Source: Pedobacter sp. MR2016-24 (GTDB lineage Bacteria; Bacteroidota; Bacteroidia; Sphingobacteriales; Sphingobacteriaceae). From it: DNA of 64,000 nt. The stretch covers positions 558,001 through 622,000 of the forward strand of contig NZ_JAPIVO010000003.1 of the NCBI RefSeq assembly GCF_026239655.1, written 5' to 3'. The notes below the pieces were generated by a model, which made no database searches, had not been told where the DNA came from, and saw only the letters and a list, made by a program, of their open reading frames with translations. Positions 9,575 through 18,727 of this stretch are shown here, in pieces (positions within the stretch are counted from its first letter, which is position 1; every line of letters starts with the position of its first letter). The translations under genes and the position numbers were made by a program.

Positions 9575-10735
9575 ATGTTAGCAGAAAATAAACAAATAGC
9601 CATAGTAGGCGGCGGACCGGCTGGTTTAACACTTGCCCGGCTTCTACAGCAAAAGGGTATGCAGGTGAAAGTATATGAACGGGATGCTGATCGTTATTTC
9701 CGCCAGCAAGGTGCAACGCTGGACCTGCATTATGGTTCCGGCCTGAAAGCACTGCGCGCAGCCGGACTGATGGCAGAATTTAAAAAGCATTATCGCGCTG
9801 GCGCAGAAAGAGTAACGATTACCGATAATAATGCGGTAGCACATTATACCGAATCTCATAACGCGCCGCTTGAGGATCTGGATAGTGAACATTCCCGACC
9901 AGAGATTGACCGCGGGCCGCTTCGTGATCTTCTCATTAACTCCTTAAATGAAGATACAATCATATGGAATTCAAAGTTCGCTGCACTCGAAAAAAACGGT
10001 GAGGGCTGGAATCTGCTATTTGAAAACGGAACCACCGCTTATGCCGATCTGGTCATTGCAGCAGACGGTGCAAACACGAAAATCAGGAAGTATATTACAG
10101 CTATTGACCGTATTTATTCGGGCACAACCATCATCGAAGGAAATATCTACAATGCAGCCGTCAATGCTCCCGGTTTATGGAAAATGACCAACGGCGGAAA
10201 GATCTTCGCACATTGGAAGAGCAAGGCCATTGTACTGAGTGCAAAGGGAGAAGGCTCGCTGTCATTTTATACGATGACTAAAGAGAATGAAGACTGGGTA
10301 AATTCACCTGGTATTAATTTCTCCAGCAAAGAGGAGGTTCTTAACTGGTTTAAACAACGCTTTTCGGACTGGAGTGCCGACTGGCATGAAATCTTTGAAA
10401 CTGACGATTCCTATTTTGTTCACCGCCCGCAGTATTCTTTTCCTACCGGTCAATCCTGGGAACCGCTTCCAAACCTTACCATGCTGGGTGATGCAGCACA
10501 TCAGACACCGCCTTCAGGTGACGGGGTGAACCAGGCGATGCTGGATGCAGTGGAATTGTATGAAGCACTTTGCATCGAAAACTTTGGTACAGTAGAGGAA
10601 GCCATCGCATCCTTTGAAAAGAGTATGCTGAAGAGAAGTTCGGAAGTGACCGTGGAAGCTTTACAGCTGGTAGATGGTATGCTTTCAGAAAATAACCTTC
10701 AGTTTATGCTGGACTTTTTTAATGAATTGAGATAA
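9575..10735 (+). CDS. TetX-like FAD-dependent monooxygenase
   Basis: A 386-residue class A flavin monooxygenase that resembles the tetracycline-inactivating enzyme TetX along its length. Shared blocks include IAIVGGGPAGLTLARLLQQK, VYERD, GATLDLHYGSG, the DG region ADLVIAADGANTKIRK, and the GD motif TMLGDAAHQTPPSGDGVNQA. The sheet that contacts tetracycline in TetX looks changed. From memory of TetX, positions 192 (Gln), 213 (Arg) and 234 (His) appear as Glu (IIEGNI), Lys (NGGKIF) and Ser (SLSF) here. The flavin chemistry is therefore firm, but tetracycline as substrate is doubtful. The gene is divergent from its AraC regulator and 3 bp before a convergent methyltransferase remnant. Confidence 0.88.
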   Translation: MLAENKQIAIVGGGPAGLTLARLLQQKGMQVKVYERDADRYFRQQGATLDLHYGSGLKALRAAGLMAEFKKHYRAGAERVTITDNNAVAHYTESHNAPLEDLDSEHSRPEIDRGPLRDLLINSLNEDTIIWNSKFAALEKNGEGWNLLFENGTTAYADLVIAADGANTKIRKYITAIDRIYSGTTIIEGNIYNAAVNAPGLWKMTNGGKIFAHWKSKAIVLSAKGEGSLSFYTMTKENEDWVNSPGINFSSKEEVLNWFKQRFSDWSADWHEIFETDDSYFVHRPQYSFPTGQSWEPLPNLTMLGDAAHQTPPSGDGVNQAMLDAVELYEALCIENFGTVEEAIASFEKSMLKRSSEVTVEALQLVDGMLSENNLQFMLDFFNELR

Positions 10736-10738
10736 TGC

Positions 10739-11251
10739 TTAGCAACCTGCTGATGATAAAATTTGCTTCTGGCCGGAGATGATGACAATAGGAGTTGCCG
10801 ACCGATAACGTTGTTTATTACTGTTATCGCTGTGCTGCCTCACCTGAATATTTATAAATCCAGCTTTTTTAAATAGTTGTTCCACCTGTTCAATTGTATA
10901 AAAGGTAAAATCAGGTAAAGTCCATGGCAGTTTTTCTCCGGCATTTTTTTCGATAAAAGCGAGCGTAAGTTTTTTCCCGGGCTTCAGCACGCGATGTATT
11001 TCCATGAAATGCTGTATCGGATCTTTCCAGAAATAAATGGAGTTTGTTGTATAACAGCCGTTAAAGGAATTACTTTCATAATCCAGTATGCCTGTTCCAT
11101 ATGCATTAACTACCAGTTTTGATTCCGCTTTTTCAAAAACAAGTAATTCATTTGCCTTTAGAATATCGCTATCGCGGTCTTCATTAAGCACTGTAAAATA
11201 AGAACGTATGTGATGTTTTGCTGCCGTTTTAAAATCTATTGGTGTATCCAT
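10739..11251 (-). CDS. Truncated class I SAM-dependent methyltransferase
   Basis: A 170-residue protein. Residues about 50-165 match the second half of class I methyltransferases (DYESNSFNGCYTTNSIYFW, then a VLKPGKKLTLAFIEK strand-loop and a helix-strand tail with LFKKAGF). The glycine-rich SAM-binding motif I and the preceding helices are absent. The first ~45 residues (MDTPIDFKTAAKHHIRSYFT...) do not resemble the usual N-terminus. A working enzyme would need a partner or another cofactor site, so this may be a pseudogene or a gene fused to foreign sequence at its 5' end. It is divergent from the AraC gene at 11402. Confidence 0.6.
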   Translation of the reverse strand: MDTPIDFKTAAKHHIRSYFTVLNEDRDSDILKANELLVFEKAESKLVVNAYGTGILDYESNSFNGCYTTNSIYFWKDPIQHFMEIHRVLKPGKKLTLAFIEKNAGEKLPWTLPDFTFYTIEQVEQLFKKAGFINIQVRQHSDNSNKQRYRSATPIVIISGQKQILSSAGC

Positions 11252-11401
11252 GATTAACTCTCTCTCCTGCTGTAGTATCTGCTGACAAAATTGAAGGAAT
11301 CACCGGACCAGGTGTTACACCACAGGGATTTTCTTTTATACCAAAAGGATTTTTTTAAAATCTTTTTAGATATGTTATATTTTTTTCTCATCATTGCCAT
11401 T

Positions 11402-12394
11402 ATGGGAATCAACGTTGGGAAGGATTACGGGAGCTGGAAAAAAGTAGGCGGAAGATTTGAGCAAGTTCCCTTGCAAGGAAACCTGGTCACAGAAAAGCGG
11501 GAAAAGTATAATTTTTCATTTAGTGATGCAGAGTTGGTACAGATCACTATCCCCGATATTTATATTGTATACGGGGATATCAGGTTCAAACAAGAGCAGA
11601 TGTATTTCCGGCCAACTTACGATGTACCGGATATGGTCAAACTGCGATTTACATTGTCCGGGAACGGCACCATTTATAATGAGGTGAATCAACAAACCTA
11701 TCATTTCAATTCCAACCAGCAAAACATCATTTATATGCCGGAGCTGGATGGAACAGGAAAATACGATACCGGACATAACTATAGTTTCTTTGAGGTCCAT
11801 TTTGCGAAGGAAAAGTTCCTGCAGCTCGCTGAAAATTCCAGCAATGCCCTGAAAGTACTGGCAGGCCATGTGGATGCCGGACATTATGTTCAGCTGGGAG
11901 AACAAAACCTACCCATTTCTCTGGCGATGCATGAGTGTATTAGAAGCATTATCAACTGTAATTATACCGGAGGTTTAAAATTGATTTTTCTTCAATCGAA
12001 ATGTCTGGAGTTACTTGTTCTTCAGGCCGAAGCCTTTGAACGGGGATTGATCAGCGACCAGGATAACCCGCTGAAATCTGCACATGATCAGGAAGCTATT
12101 TATTATGCCAGAGATTTTCTGATTGAAAACATTCATCAGCCCCCTTCAATTGCAGAGCTGGCCAAAATATGCGGCACCAATGAGTTTAAACTTAAGCAAG
12201 GATTTAAAAGATTATTTGACAATAGTATATTCGGTTATCTGAGTGATTATAAACTGAATCATGCCAAAGAAATGCTGTTAGATGGTAAAGCTATAAAGGC
12301 TGTTGCCTTTGAATTGAATTATTCCTCTGTACAGCATTTTAGTACGGCGTTCCGAAAGAAATTTGCTGTATCACCCGGTAAAGTAAAAATCTAA
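11402..12394 (+). CDS. AraC-family transcriptional regulator
   Basis: About 330 residues from the ATG at 11402 (MGINVGKDYG); the frame is open upstream with ATGs at 11291 and 11372, but the extra residues are hydrophobic and atypical. The C-terminal AraC HTH pair is clear (SIAELAKICGTNEFKLKQGF; IKAVAFELNYSSVQHFSTAF, ending AVSPGKVK). The N-terminal half (YFRPTYDVPDMVKLRFTLSG...) is a beta-rich sensing domain like those of PchR-type siderophore regulators, though this is weak. It is not a close paralogue of the two upstream AraC proteins. The target is probably a neighbouring gene. Confidence 0.85.
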   Translation: MGINVGKDYGSWKKVGGRFEQVPLQGNLVTEKREKYNFSFSDAELVQITIPDIYIVYGDIRFKQEQMYFRPTYDVPDMVKLRFTLSGNGTIYNEVNQQTYHFNSNQQNIIYMPELDGTGKYDTGHNYSFFEVHFAKEKFLQLAENSSNALKVLAGHVDAGHYVQLGEQNLPISLAMHECIRSIINCNYTGGLKLIFLQSKCLELLVLQAEAFERGLISDQDNPLKSAHDQEAIYYARDFLIENIHQPPSIAELAKICGTNEFKLKQGFKRLFDNSIFGYLSDYKLNHAKEMLLDGKAIKAVAFELNYSSVQHFSTAFRKKFAVSPGKVKI

Positions 12395-12599
12395 AGTTCA
12401 GGTTCCTCGTCAGCAGGTTAATTTTTTCCTGTTATGGCATCACGACGAAGCTCTGGTGAACCACTGTGCATTACCGTACAATAGCTGTTCAGTATCGAAC
12501 ATACAGTCCAAATTATTTATGTATTTCACTTATTTTAAGCGACATATAAATCATTAATTATTTGGCATGCTATTCGCAAAAGCCGATAAAAAGGAATAT

Positions 12600-14972
12600 A
12601 TGCTCGCACTCAACTTTAAAATAGCATTAAGGAACATTGGTAAAAATCCAGGCTTTTCCCTTATCAATATCGGCGGTTTGGCAGTTGGACTTGCCTCTTG
12701 TCTGATGTTATTGCTGTATGTTAATTACGAGTGGAATTATGATAAACAGTTCAGGGACATTGACCGGATATATTTTGCGCAGCTCAACTTAAAGCTGGGC
12801 GGTAATGTCATTACTTTAGAAGCTACGCCTATTAAGCTTGCCAATGCAGCAGCTCAGGAGATCCCGGGGATTGAGTTTGCTTCGAGGATAAGCGGCGTTG
12901 AAAACAAGCTCTTTACTTATCACCAAAATAAGATCAAATTAGATTTTAGCTATATAGACCCTGCATTTCTAAAGATATTCAATTATGCTTTCCTTAAAGG
13001 AAACCCCTTAACAGCATTAAAACAGCCTAATTCTGTGATACTTACTGCAAGTACTGCTAAAAAGTTATTTGGCAGTGAAGAGCCTGTAGGAAAAAGCCTG
13101 ATGTGGGATAACCGTAAACCGGTGGTGGTAACGGCGGTAATTGCTGATCTGCCTAAAAATCAAAGTTTCCAGTTCGAAGCATTGCAAACCTGGGCTTTTC
13201 ATGATCAGGAATATCCCGATCATGTCAATGATGGCTGGGGCACTATCAATTGTTTAACGCTATTTAAACTTAAAAAGAATGCAGATTTTAACGCGGCCGA
13301 TGCTTCTCTGAGGAAACTGGTTAAAGGGCACCATAAGGAAACGCAGATGGAGATTTTTCTTTTCCCTTTCAGCAAATATCAATTGTATGACCATTTTGAA
13401 AATGGAAAAGTTGCCGGTGGCAGAATTGATCAGGTGAGGCTGTTCTTTTTTCTTGCCTTTTGTGTATTGCTGATTGCCAGTATAAATTATATGAATCTTT
13501 CTACCGCAAGATCAGAAAAACGCGCAAGGGAAGTTGGTGTCAGGAAAGCACTGGGTTCAAGCAGAAATTCTCTGATCAGCCAGTTCCTGATGGAATCCCT
13601 GTTATTGTCTTTCATAGCCATGCTTATTGCTTTTGCACTGATCGAATTGACACTGCCTTACTTTAATCATCTGCTGGATATCGTCATTATGATTAACTAT
13701 AGATCTCCGTTATTCTGGTGTACTATGATCTCCCTGGTATTCATTACCGGATTCCTTGCCGGCTGTTATCCTGCTTTTTACCTTTCATCTTTCACACCGG
13801 TGAAAGTGTTAAAAGGGTTTTCCAATTCTGGCAAAGGTTCGCTCTCTATCAGAAAATTGCTGGTTGTCTTTCAGTTCAGTCTGTCCATAGTGATGATTAT
13901 CGGTGCGACAATAGTTTATTCTCAAATTCAGTACATGAAGAATAAACCGCTGGGTTTTGATAAAAACAATCTGGTTCAACTTGCACTCGAAGGAGAATTT
14001 ACTCACCCGGGTAAGGTGGAGATCCTGAAAGCAGCGCTAAAAAAAGAAAATGCAATTGTATCAGGAACAGAATACGCAGCAGATTTTACCGCTAATGGAG
14101 GCTCGATTACTGGCGATTTCAGCTGGCCTGGTAAAAATGTGAAAGATGAATATATTATCAGTTACCGGAGTGTCGGATTTGATTTTATCAGCACAATTGG
14201 TGCTAAAATGATTCATGGAACCGACTTTTCACATCAGCTATCATCAGATACTGCTGGCGGTGTTATTCTAAATGAGGCGGCTGCGAAACTGATGGCATTG
14301 CAGCATCCTATTGGCACCACTATAACCTGGGGTGATGCCAAAAAGCATATCATAGGTATAGTAAATGATTATAATAATGCAAACGTGGGAAGTAAGTCAG
14401 AGCCTACTGTTTTCTATTATGCGCCTAAAGAGAGCAGCGCTTTATTGCTGAGACTGAATCCTGATCAACCACTAAGCACTGCTGTTCAAACAATTAACAG
14501 GATTAGTCAGCAGTTGAATCCTGCTTACCCACCTGCAGTGAAATATATTACTGAAGGTATGGAACAAAAGCTAAAATCTGAAAAATTATTAGGTGTACTT
14601 TCCAATATTTTCGGCAGCTTCGCGATTTTGATCTCCTGTCTGGGATTGCTCGGATTAGCATTATATATGGCTGAGCAGCGTAAACGTGAAATTAGTATCA
14701 GAAAGGTGCTGGGAGCAGATTTAAAAAGCATTCTTGTATTGCTGAATAAAGACTTTATCAAATTGGTTTTGATCGCTAATGTCATTGCCATCCCTATCGC
14801 CTATGCTTTGTTAACAAATTGGCTGAAAACTTATGATTATAAAGTAAGCACAGGCTTATGGCCGTATCTATTAGCGGCAGGAGTTTCAATGGCTATAGCA
14901 GTTCTTACCATCAGTATGCAAAGTTTCAAGGTAGCTAAGGCTAATCCTGTAGATGCGTTGAAGTATGAATAA
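12600..14972 (+). CDS. ABC transporter permease, FtsX/MacB type
   Basis: About 790 residues. It has two repeated FtsX units, each preceded or followed by a large MacB-type periplasmic core domain. TM1 is at the N-terminus (NIGGLAVGLASCLMLLLYVN), a three-TM FtsX block is at about residues 280-420 (LFFFLAFCVLLIASINYMNL, RSEKRAREVGVRKALGSS), and a second block is at the C-terminus (EQRKREISIRKVLGAD). The ATG at 12600 is preferred over 12567 because AAGGAA lies just upstream and the following sequence (LNFKIALRNIGKNPGF) is the normal family start. No ATPase gene is adjacent. Such orphan Bacteroidota permeases are thought to export peptides or lipoproteins, or to act mechanically. Confidence 0.9.
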   Translation: MLALNFKIALRNIGKNPGFSLINIGGLAVGLASCLMLLLYVNYEWNYDKQFRDIDRIYFAQLNLKLGGNVITLEATPIKLANAAAQEIPGIEFASRISGVENKLFTYHQNKIKLDFSYIDPAFLKIFNYAFLKGNPLTALKQPNSVILTASTAKKLFGSEEPVGKSLMWDNRKPVVVTAVIADLPKNQSFQFEALQTWAFHDQEYPDHVNDGWGTINCLTLFKLKKNADFNAADASLRKLVKGHHKETQMEIFLFPFSKYQLYDHFENGKVAGGRIDQVRLFFFLAFCVLLIASINYMNLSTARSEKRAREVGVRKALGSSRNSLISQFLMESLLLSFIAMLIAFALIELTLPYFNHLLDIVIMINYRSPLFWCTMISLVFITGFLAGCYPAFYLSSFTPVKVLKGFSNSGKGSLSIRKLLVVFQFSLSIVMIIGATIVYSQIQYMKNKPLGFDKNNLVQLALEGEFTHPGKVEILKAALKKENAIVSGTEYAADFTANGGSITGDFSWPGKNVKDEYIISYRSVGFDFISTIGAKMIHGTDFSHQLSSDTAGGVILNEAAAKLMALQHPIGTTITWGDAKKHIIGIVNDYNNANVGSKSEPTVFYYAPKESSALLLRLNPDQPLSTAVQTINRISQQLNPAYPPAVKYITEGMEQKLKSEKLLGVLSNIFGSFAILISCLGLLGLALYMAEQRKREISIRKVLGADLKSILVLLNKDFIKLVLIANVIAIPIAYALLTNWLKTYDYKVSTGLWPYLLAAGVSMAIAVLTISMQSFKVAKANPVDALKYE

Positions 14973-16551
14973 CTAATCCCTCATCTGCGGGCAATTTTAG
15001 CAAGCCGTCTTTCCAGTCATAGGTGCCGCCTGTACTGGAAAGAACCACATTTCCGCCATACTCAGACGGGATATCAAAGGTGGCCGGTTCATGGCTCAGG
15101 TTGAGCACAATTAAAAATCCACCATGCCCCATTAATTCCCTCGTATATACAAGCAGTTGCTGGTCGATATAGACCTGTTTGTATGCACCATACAAGAGCG
15201 CCGGCGAAGTTTGTCGCAACCTGATCAACTTTTTATACAATGATAAGTTAGAATTGACCTCTTCCTCTTGCTTTTCAACATTGTGGTCAGCAAAATCATC
15301 CGCTATCCGCAACCAGGGCTTTCCCGTGGTGAAACCAGCCTGCGCAGTTGAATCCCACTGCATTGGCGTGCGTGCAGGATCACGACTGATGTTCAGCTCT
15401 GGCATATTCAAGCCTTGCGGATCCTGTTGTTCATCTAAAGGAATGTGTACATCCTTCATTCCTATTTCATCTCCATAGTATAAAGTCGGCGTACCCCTGA
15501 GCGTCAGCAACAACATGGCTGCCACACGCGCCTGTCCTTCCCCGATTCTGGTGGCAATGCGTGGACGATCGTGGTTGCTCAAGACCCAATTTGGCCATGC
15601 ATTTGGCGGTAATGCCTGCTCATAAGCCAAAATCGACGAAGCGATTGTTTGTGCATCCCAGTTGATTCCCATCAGCGTAAAATTGAATGGTAGATGTATT
15701 CCGTCATTATTACGACCGTAATAGGTCATTAGCTTTTCATACGGCAGGTAGATTTCGCCGATCAGCACCCTATCTTTATAAGCATCAGTCAGGTTACGCA
15801 TGCGTTTGACAATGTCCTGCACTTCAGGCTGGTCTGTTGAATTTACGGTCAGCAGGCTATCGTAGCCCGGCATATGTGGTGCAAAACCAGGATTGGGTGG
15901 ATTATCTGCGAAACTTTCGCTCTTAAAGATATGCCACAATACATCTATTCTGAAACCATCCACACCTTTATCCAGCCAAAAGCGCATCACACCGAGCATG
16001 GCTTCCACTAACTCTTCGTTTCTCCAGTTAAGGTCCGGTTGTTCTTTTAAAAAACCATGATAATAATATTGAGCGGTGGCCTCATCCCATTCCCACGCAC
16101 TTCCGCCAAATACACTCAGCCAATTGTTTGGCACCGAACCATCTTCGCGCGCATCTTTCCAAATGTACCAGTCCCGTTTTGGGTTGTCCTTAGCCGATCG
16201 TGATTCCCTGAACCAGGGGTGTTCGCTCGAACTATGGTTGGGGACCAGATCCAGTAATATTTTGATACCACGCTGAAGTGCTTCTTTCAACAGATGATCA
16301 AAGTCTTCCATCGTGCCGAATATGGGATGTATAGCTGTATAGTCTGCAACATCATAACCAAAATCTGCCATAGGTGAGGGAAAGATGGGCGAAAGCCAGA
16401 TAGCTTCAATACCCAGCGTTTGGAGGTAATCCAATCGTTGTACTATACCGGTCAAATCCCCTATCCCATCAGCATTGCTATCCTGGAATGAACGCGGATA
16501 AACCTGATAGATAATAGCGCGGTGCCACCAAAGAAAATTACCTTCCTTCAT
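14941..16551 (-). CDS. GH13 alpha-glucosidase (oligo-1,6-glucosidase/maltase type)
   Basis: A 536-residue glycoside hydrolase family 13 enzyme. The TIM barrel carries region I (LLDLVPNHSS), nucleophile Asp in region II (GFRIDVLW), acid/base Glu in region III (LIGEIYLP) and the transition-state Asp in region IV (VLSNHDRPR). WWHRAIIYQVYPRSF near the N-terminus and RDPARTPMQW are typical of alpha-glucosidases. There is no signal peptide, so it acts in the cytosol on maltose-like or isomaltose-like sugars. The ATG at 16551 is chosen because the open frame further upstream (to 16758) lacks family sequence and runs into the divergent gene. Its 3' end overlaps the convergent permease gene by 32 bp. 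It is not part of a visible Sus-type locus. Confidence 0.9.
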   Translation of the reverse strand: MKEGNFLWWHRAIIYQVYPRSFQDSNADGIGDLTGIVQRLDYLQTLGIEAIWLSPIFPSPMADFGYDVADYTAIHPIFGTMEDFDHLLKEALQRGIKILLDLVPNHSSSEHPWFRESRSAKDNPKRDWYIWKDAREDGSVPNNWLSVFGGSAWEWDEATAQYYYHGFLKEQPDLNWRNEELVEAMLGVMRFWLDKGVDGFRIDVLWHIFKSESFADNPPNPGFAPHMPGYDSLLTVNSTDQPEVQDIVKRMRNLTDAYKDRVLIGEIYLPYEKLMTYYGRNNDGIHLPFNFTLMGINWDAQTIASSILAYEQALPPNAWPNWVLSNHDRPRIATRIGEGQARVAAMLLLTLRGTPTLYYGDEIGMKDVHIPLDEQQDPQGLNMPELNISRDPARTPMQWDSTAQAGFTTGKPWLRIADDFADHNVEKQEEEVNSNLSLYKKLIRLRQTSPALLYGAYKQVYIDQQLLVYTRELMGHGGFLIVLNLSHEPATFDIPSEYGGNVVLSSTGGTYDWKDGLLKLPADEGLVIHTSTHLQD

Positions 16552-16681
16552 AAAAATTTCGTTAATCGTTTCATTTATAGACAACGAATTGTGGTGGGGA
16601 TTGTTTTGAATATGACTTTCCCTGAACACATCCGTTAAGTGGTGATTCCTATATTTACCATTGTAATTTATCACCGGATTT

Positions 16682-17704
16682 ATGAAGAAAATAGGATTTT
16701 TATCTTTCGGACACTGGGCTAACCATCCAGGATACCAGGCCCGTACGGCAAGTGACACACTACTTCAGTCGATAGACCTGGCGGTTGCTGCAGAAGAGAT
16801 TGGCATAGACGGCGCATATTTCAGGGTACACCATTTCGCCGCTCAGTTAGCGTCACCGTTCCCTTTACTATCGGCTATAGGTGCCAAAACAACTCAAATA
16901 GAAATAGGCACCGGTGTAATTGATATGCGTTATGAAAATCCATTATACATGGTTGAGGACGCCGGGGCAGCTGACCTGATCTCAGGTAGCCGGTTACAGT
17001 TAGGGCTGAGCAGAGGATCACCGGAACAAGTCATAGCAGGCTGGCGCAATTTCGGTTACCAACCGTCAGACGGAGAGACGGATGCTGACATGGGACGTCG
17101 CAAAGCCCTGGAATTTTTGGATAAGCTGAGCGGTAAAGGCTTTGCTGAGCCCAACCCCTCTCCTATGTTTCCGAATCCGCCGGGTTTATTACGTTTAGAA
17201 CCTTTTTCTGAAGGATTGCGGGAACGGATCTGGTGGGGTGCTGCTTCTAACGCTACAGCCGTATGGGCAGCTGAAAATGGCATGCACCTGCAAAGCTCTA
17301 CGTTGAAATTTGATGAAAATGGTAAACCTTTCCACGTACAACAGGCGGAACAAATCAGGTTGTATAAGGAGGCCTGGAAAAAAGCAGGTCACGAGCGCGA
17401 AGCAAGGGTTTCGGTGAGCCGTTCCATTTTTGCACTGGTGAATGATCAGGACCGGTATTTATTTGGTCGTGAAGCTGGCCAGTCTGACAAAATCGGCTAT
17501 ATAGAAAGTGACAAACGCGCCATATTTGGGCGGGGTTATGCCGCCGAACCTGATCAACTCATCAAAGAACTTGCAGCAGACGAAGCTTTACAGGAAGCAG
17601 ATACAGTACTTTTAACCATACCGAATACATTAGGTGTTGATTATAACGTACATGTCTTGTCTTCGATTTTAGAGCATGTTGCACCTGGACTGGGCTGGCG
17701 TTAA
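16682..17704 (+). CDS. Luciferase-like (LLM class) flavin-dependent oxidoreductase
   Basis: A 340-residue TIM-barrel flavin enzyme of the bacterial luciferase superfamily. Typical features are the N-terminal strand plus AAEEIGIDGAYFRVHHFA, the strand-4 block IEIGTGVIDMRYENPLYM and SRLQLGLSRGSPEQV. It would use FMNH2 or F420 with O2 or another acceptor. No partner reductase is adjacent, and the substrate is unknown. It is divergent from the GH13 gene with a 130-bp gap holding a weak -7-like TATATTTA near 16658. Confidence 0.85.
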   Translation: MKKIGFLSFGHWANHPGYQARTASDTLLQSIDLAVAAEEIGIDGAYFRVHHFAAQLASPFPLLSAIGAKTTQIEIGTGVIDMRYENPLYMVEDAGAADLISGSRLQLGLSRGSPEQVIAGWRNFGYQPSDGETDADMGRRKALEFLDKLSGKGFAEPNPSPMFPNPPGLLRLEPFSEGLRERIWWGAASNATAVWAAENGMHLQSSTLKFDENGKPFHVQQAEQIRLYKEAWKKAGHEREARVSVSRSIFALVNDQDRYLFGREAGQSDKIGYIESDKRAIFGRGYAAEPDQLIKELAADEALQEADTVLLTIPNTLGVDYNVHVLSSILEHVAPGLGWR

Positions 17705-18008
17705 GTCGAGATTACATTTTCCTAAACGCTGATCAGCTTTATACGCGATCAGAATCTTATGCTGTAAACAATAACAAGCATCCCTCCTGCTGTGGGTGAA
17801 AAAATCGGAGAAATCTCCATCCTCAATTTTTGGGTCACCTGACCAATAAATTATTTCATAAATTAGAAAGATTTTCATCAGCACTAAACAATTACACCTT
17901 CTTACAGTTAGCTATTCAGGATTATATTATCTTTAGAGCGTTGAACAGGTTAAAGAAATCAATATGTATATTCGTTTTTTATTATTTTGTTACAGATAAT
18001 ACTAGTTT
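17705..18008. other. 304-bp gap upstream of the three-gene unknown operon
   Basis: An AT-rich region between two plus-strand genes. TATCTTTA near 17928 is one base off the TAnnTTTG consensus and could be the promoter of the operon starting at 18009. No convincing terminator for the upstream gene was seen. A 71-codon minus-strand frame (17669-17884) is not supported as a gene. Confidence 0.4.
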
Positions 18009-18719
18009 ATGAGCGAAGAACCAGCACGCCGATCCTCCGGACTTTTACAAAGCCTGAAGAAATTAATCTTTGAAGATAGCCCGGAGCCTTCAGTTCCTGA
18101 ATCGGGTATCCCATCTATCCCGCCTGCAGTGGAAGCGCCGTCAACCGGAAATGTAACTATTAACCCGAATATTGATCTCAATCAAAACCCCACAGTTTTG
18201 CCATCAACAGATGTAAAGCAGATGAAGGTTAAAGTACTGGAAATTCTTGAGCGGCTAAATGAACCAGGTCTTGATTTTTTCGAAGTATGGAATGCCGCAG
18301 CCCAGATGGGTAGTGTGGATGCGATCTCAATCAAAGCGGCTTATACCTCTTTGAAATATGTAGATAAAAACCTTGATAAAGAAAAACTGATTACCAGTGC
18401 CCGAAAATATGCCGGCAGTCTAAAAACTATTATAGATAAAGAAAGCAGTCAGAAACAGTTGCAAAAGCAGCGTATTGAGCAAAATCAGGTTTCAGAAAAG
18501 GCAAGTCTAAGCACTGAAATTGAGTCTATTGAAAGAAATATTGAACAGTTACAGCAACAGTTAAATACGAAACAAAAAGAACTAAAAAATATAAACAGTA
18601 AATATGAACCACAGCTAAAGGATATTGATCATAAAATTGCTATTGGCAATACCGCTGTAACCGAGGTGATTAATGATATCAATACAGCCATTAGTATAAT
18701 TGAAACCAACATAAACTAA
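18009..18719 (+). CDS. Unknown helical/coiled-coil protein, first gene of unknown operon
   Basis: 236 residues, not recognised. Residues 1-75 are low-complexity, Pro/Ser/Asn-rich and probably disordered (includes SVPESGIPSIPPAVEAPS). Residues 75-140 look like a compact helical domain (VKVLEILERLNEPGLDFFEVW...). Residues 145-236 form a long coiled coil rich in Gln, Glu and Lys (EIESIERNIEQLQQQLNTKQ) that ends in a hydrophilic helix. There is no signal peptide or membrane segment, so it is probably cytosolic. It is followed after 8 bp by a membrane coiled-coil gene and then by an ASKHA-like gene, which suggests a single complex. It may be the soluble partner of the second protein. Confidence 0.8.
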   Translation: MSEEPARRSSGLLQSLKKLIFEDSPEPSVPESGIPSIPPAVEAPSTGNVTINPNIDLNQNPTVLPSTDVKQMKVKVLEILERLNEPGLDFFEVWNAAAQMGSVDAISIKAAYTSLKYVDKNLDKEKLITSARKYAGSLKTIIDKESSQKQLQKQRIEQNQVSEKASLSTEIESIERNIEQLQQQLNTKQKELKNINSKYEPQLKDIDHKIAIGNTAVTEVINDINTAISIIETNIN

Positions 18720-18727
18720 AAACAACA

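Noticed and set aside
9575-10735. Calling this gene tetX and the region a resistance island
   Set aside because: Substrate-contact positions appear changed and there is no associated mobile element. Only TetX-like is supported.
16552-16758. N-terminal extension of the GH13 gene
   Set aside because: The extra 69 codons carry no family sequence and overlap the divergent luciferase-like gene. The usual GH13 start WWHRAIIYQVYPRSF begins just after the ATG at 16551.
17669-17884. 71-codon minus-strand frame after the luciferase-like gene
   Set aside because: It overlaps the 3' end of the LLM gene, has no recognised domain or promoter, and an unconvincing Cys-rich composition.
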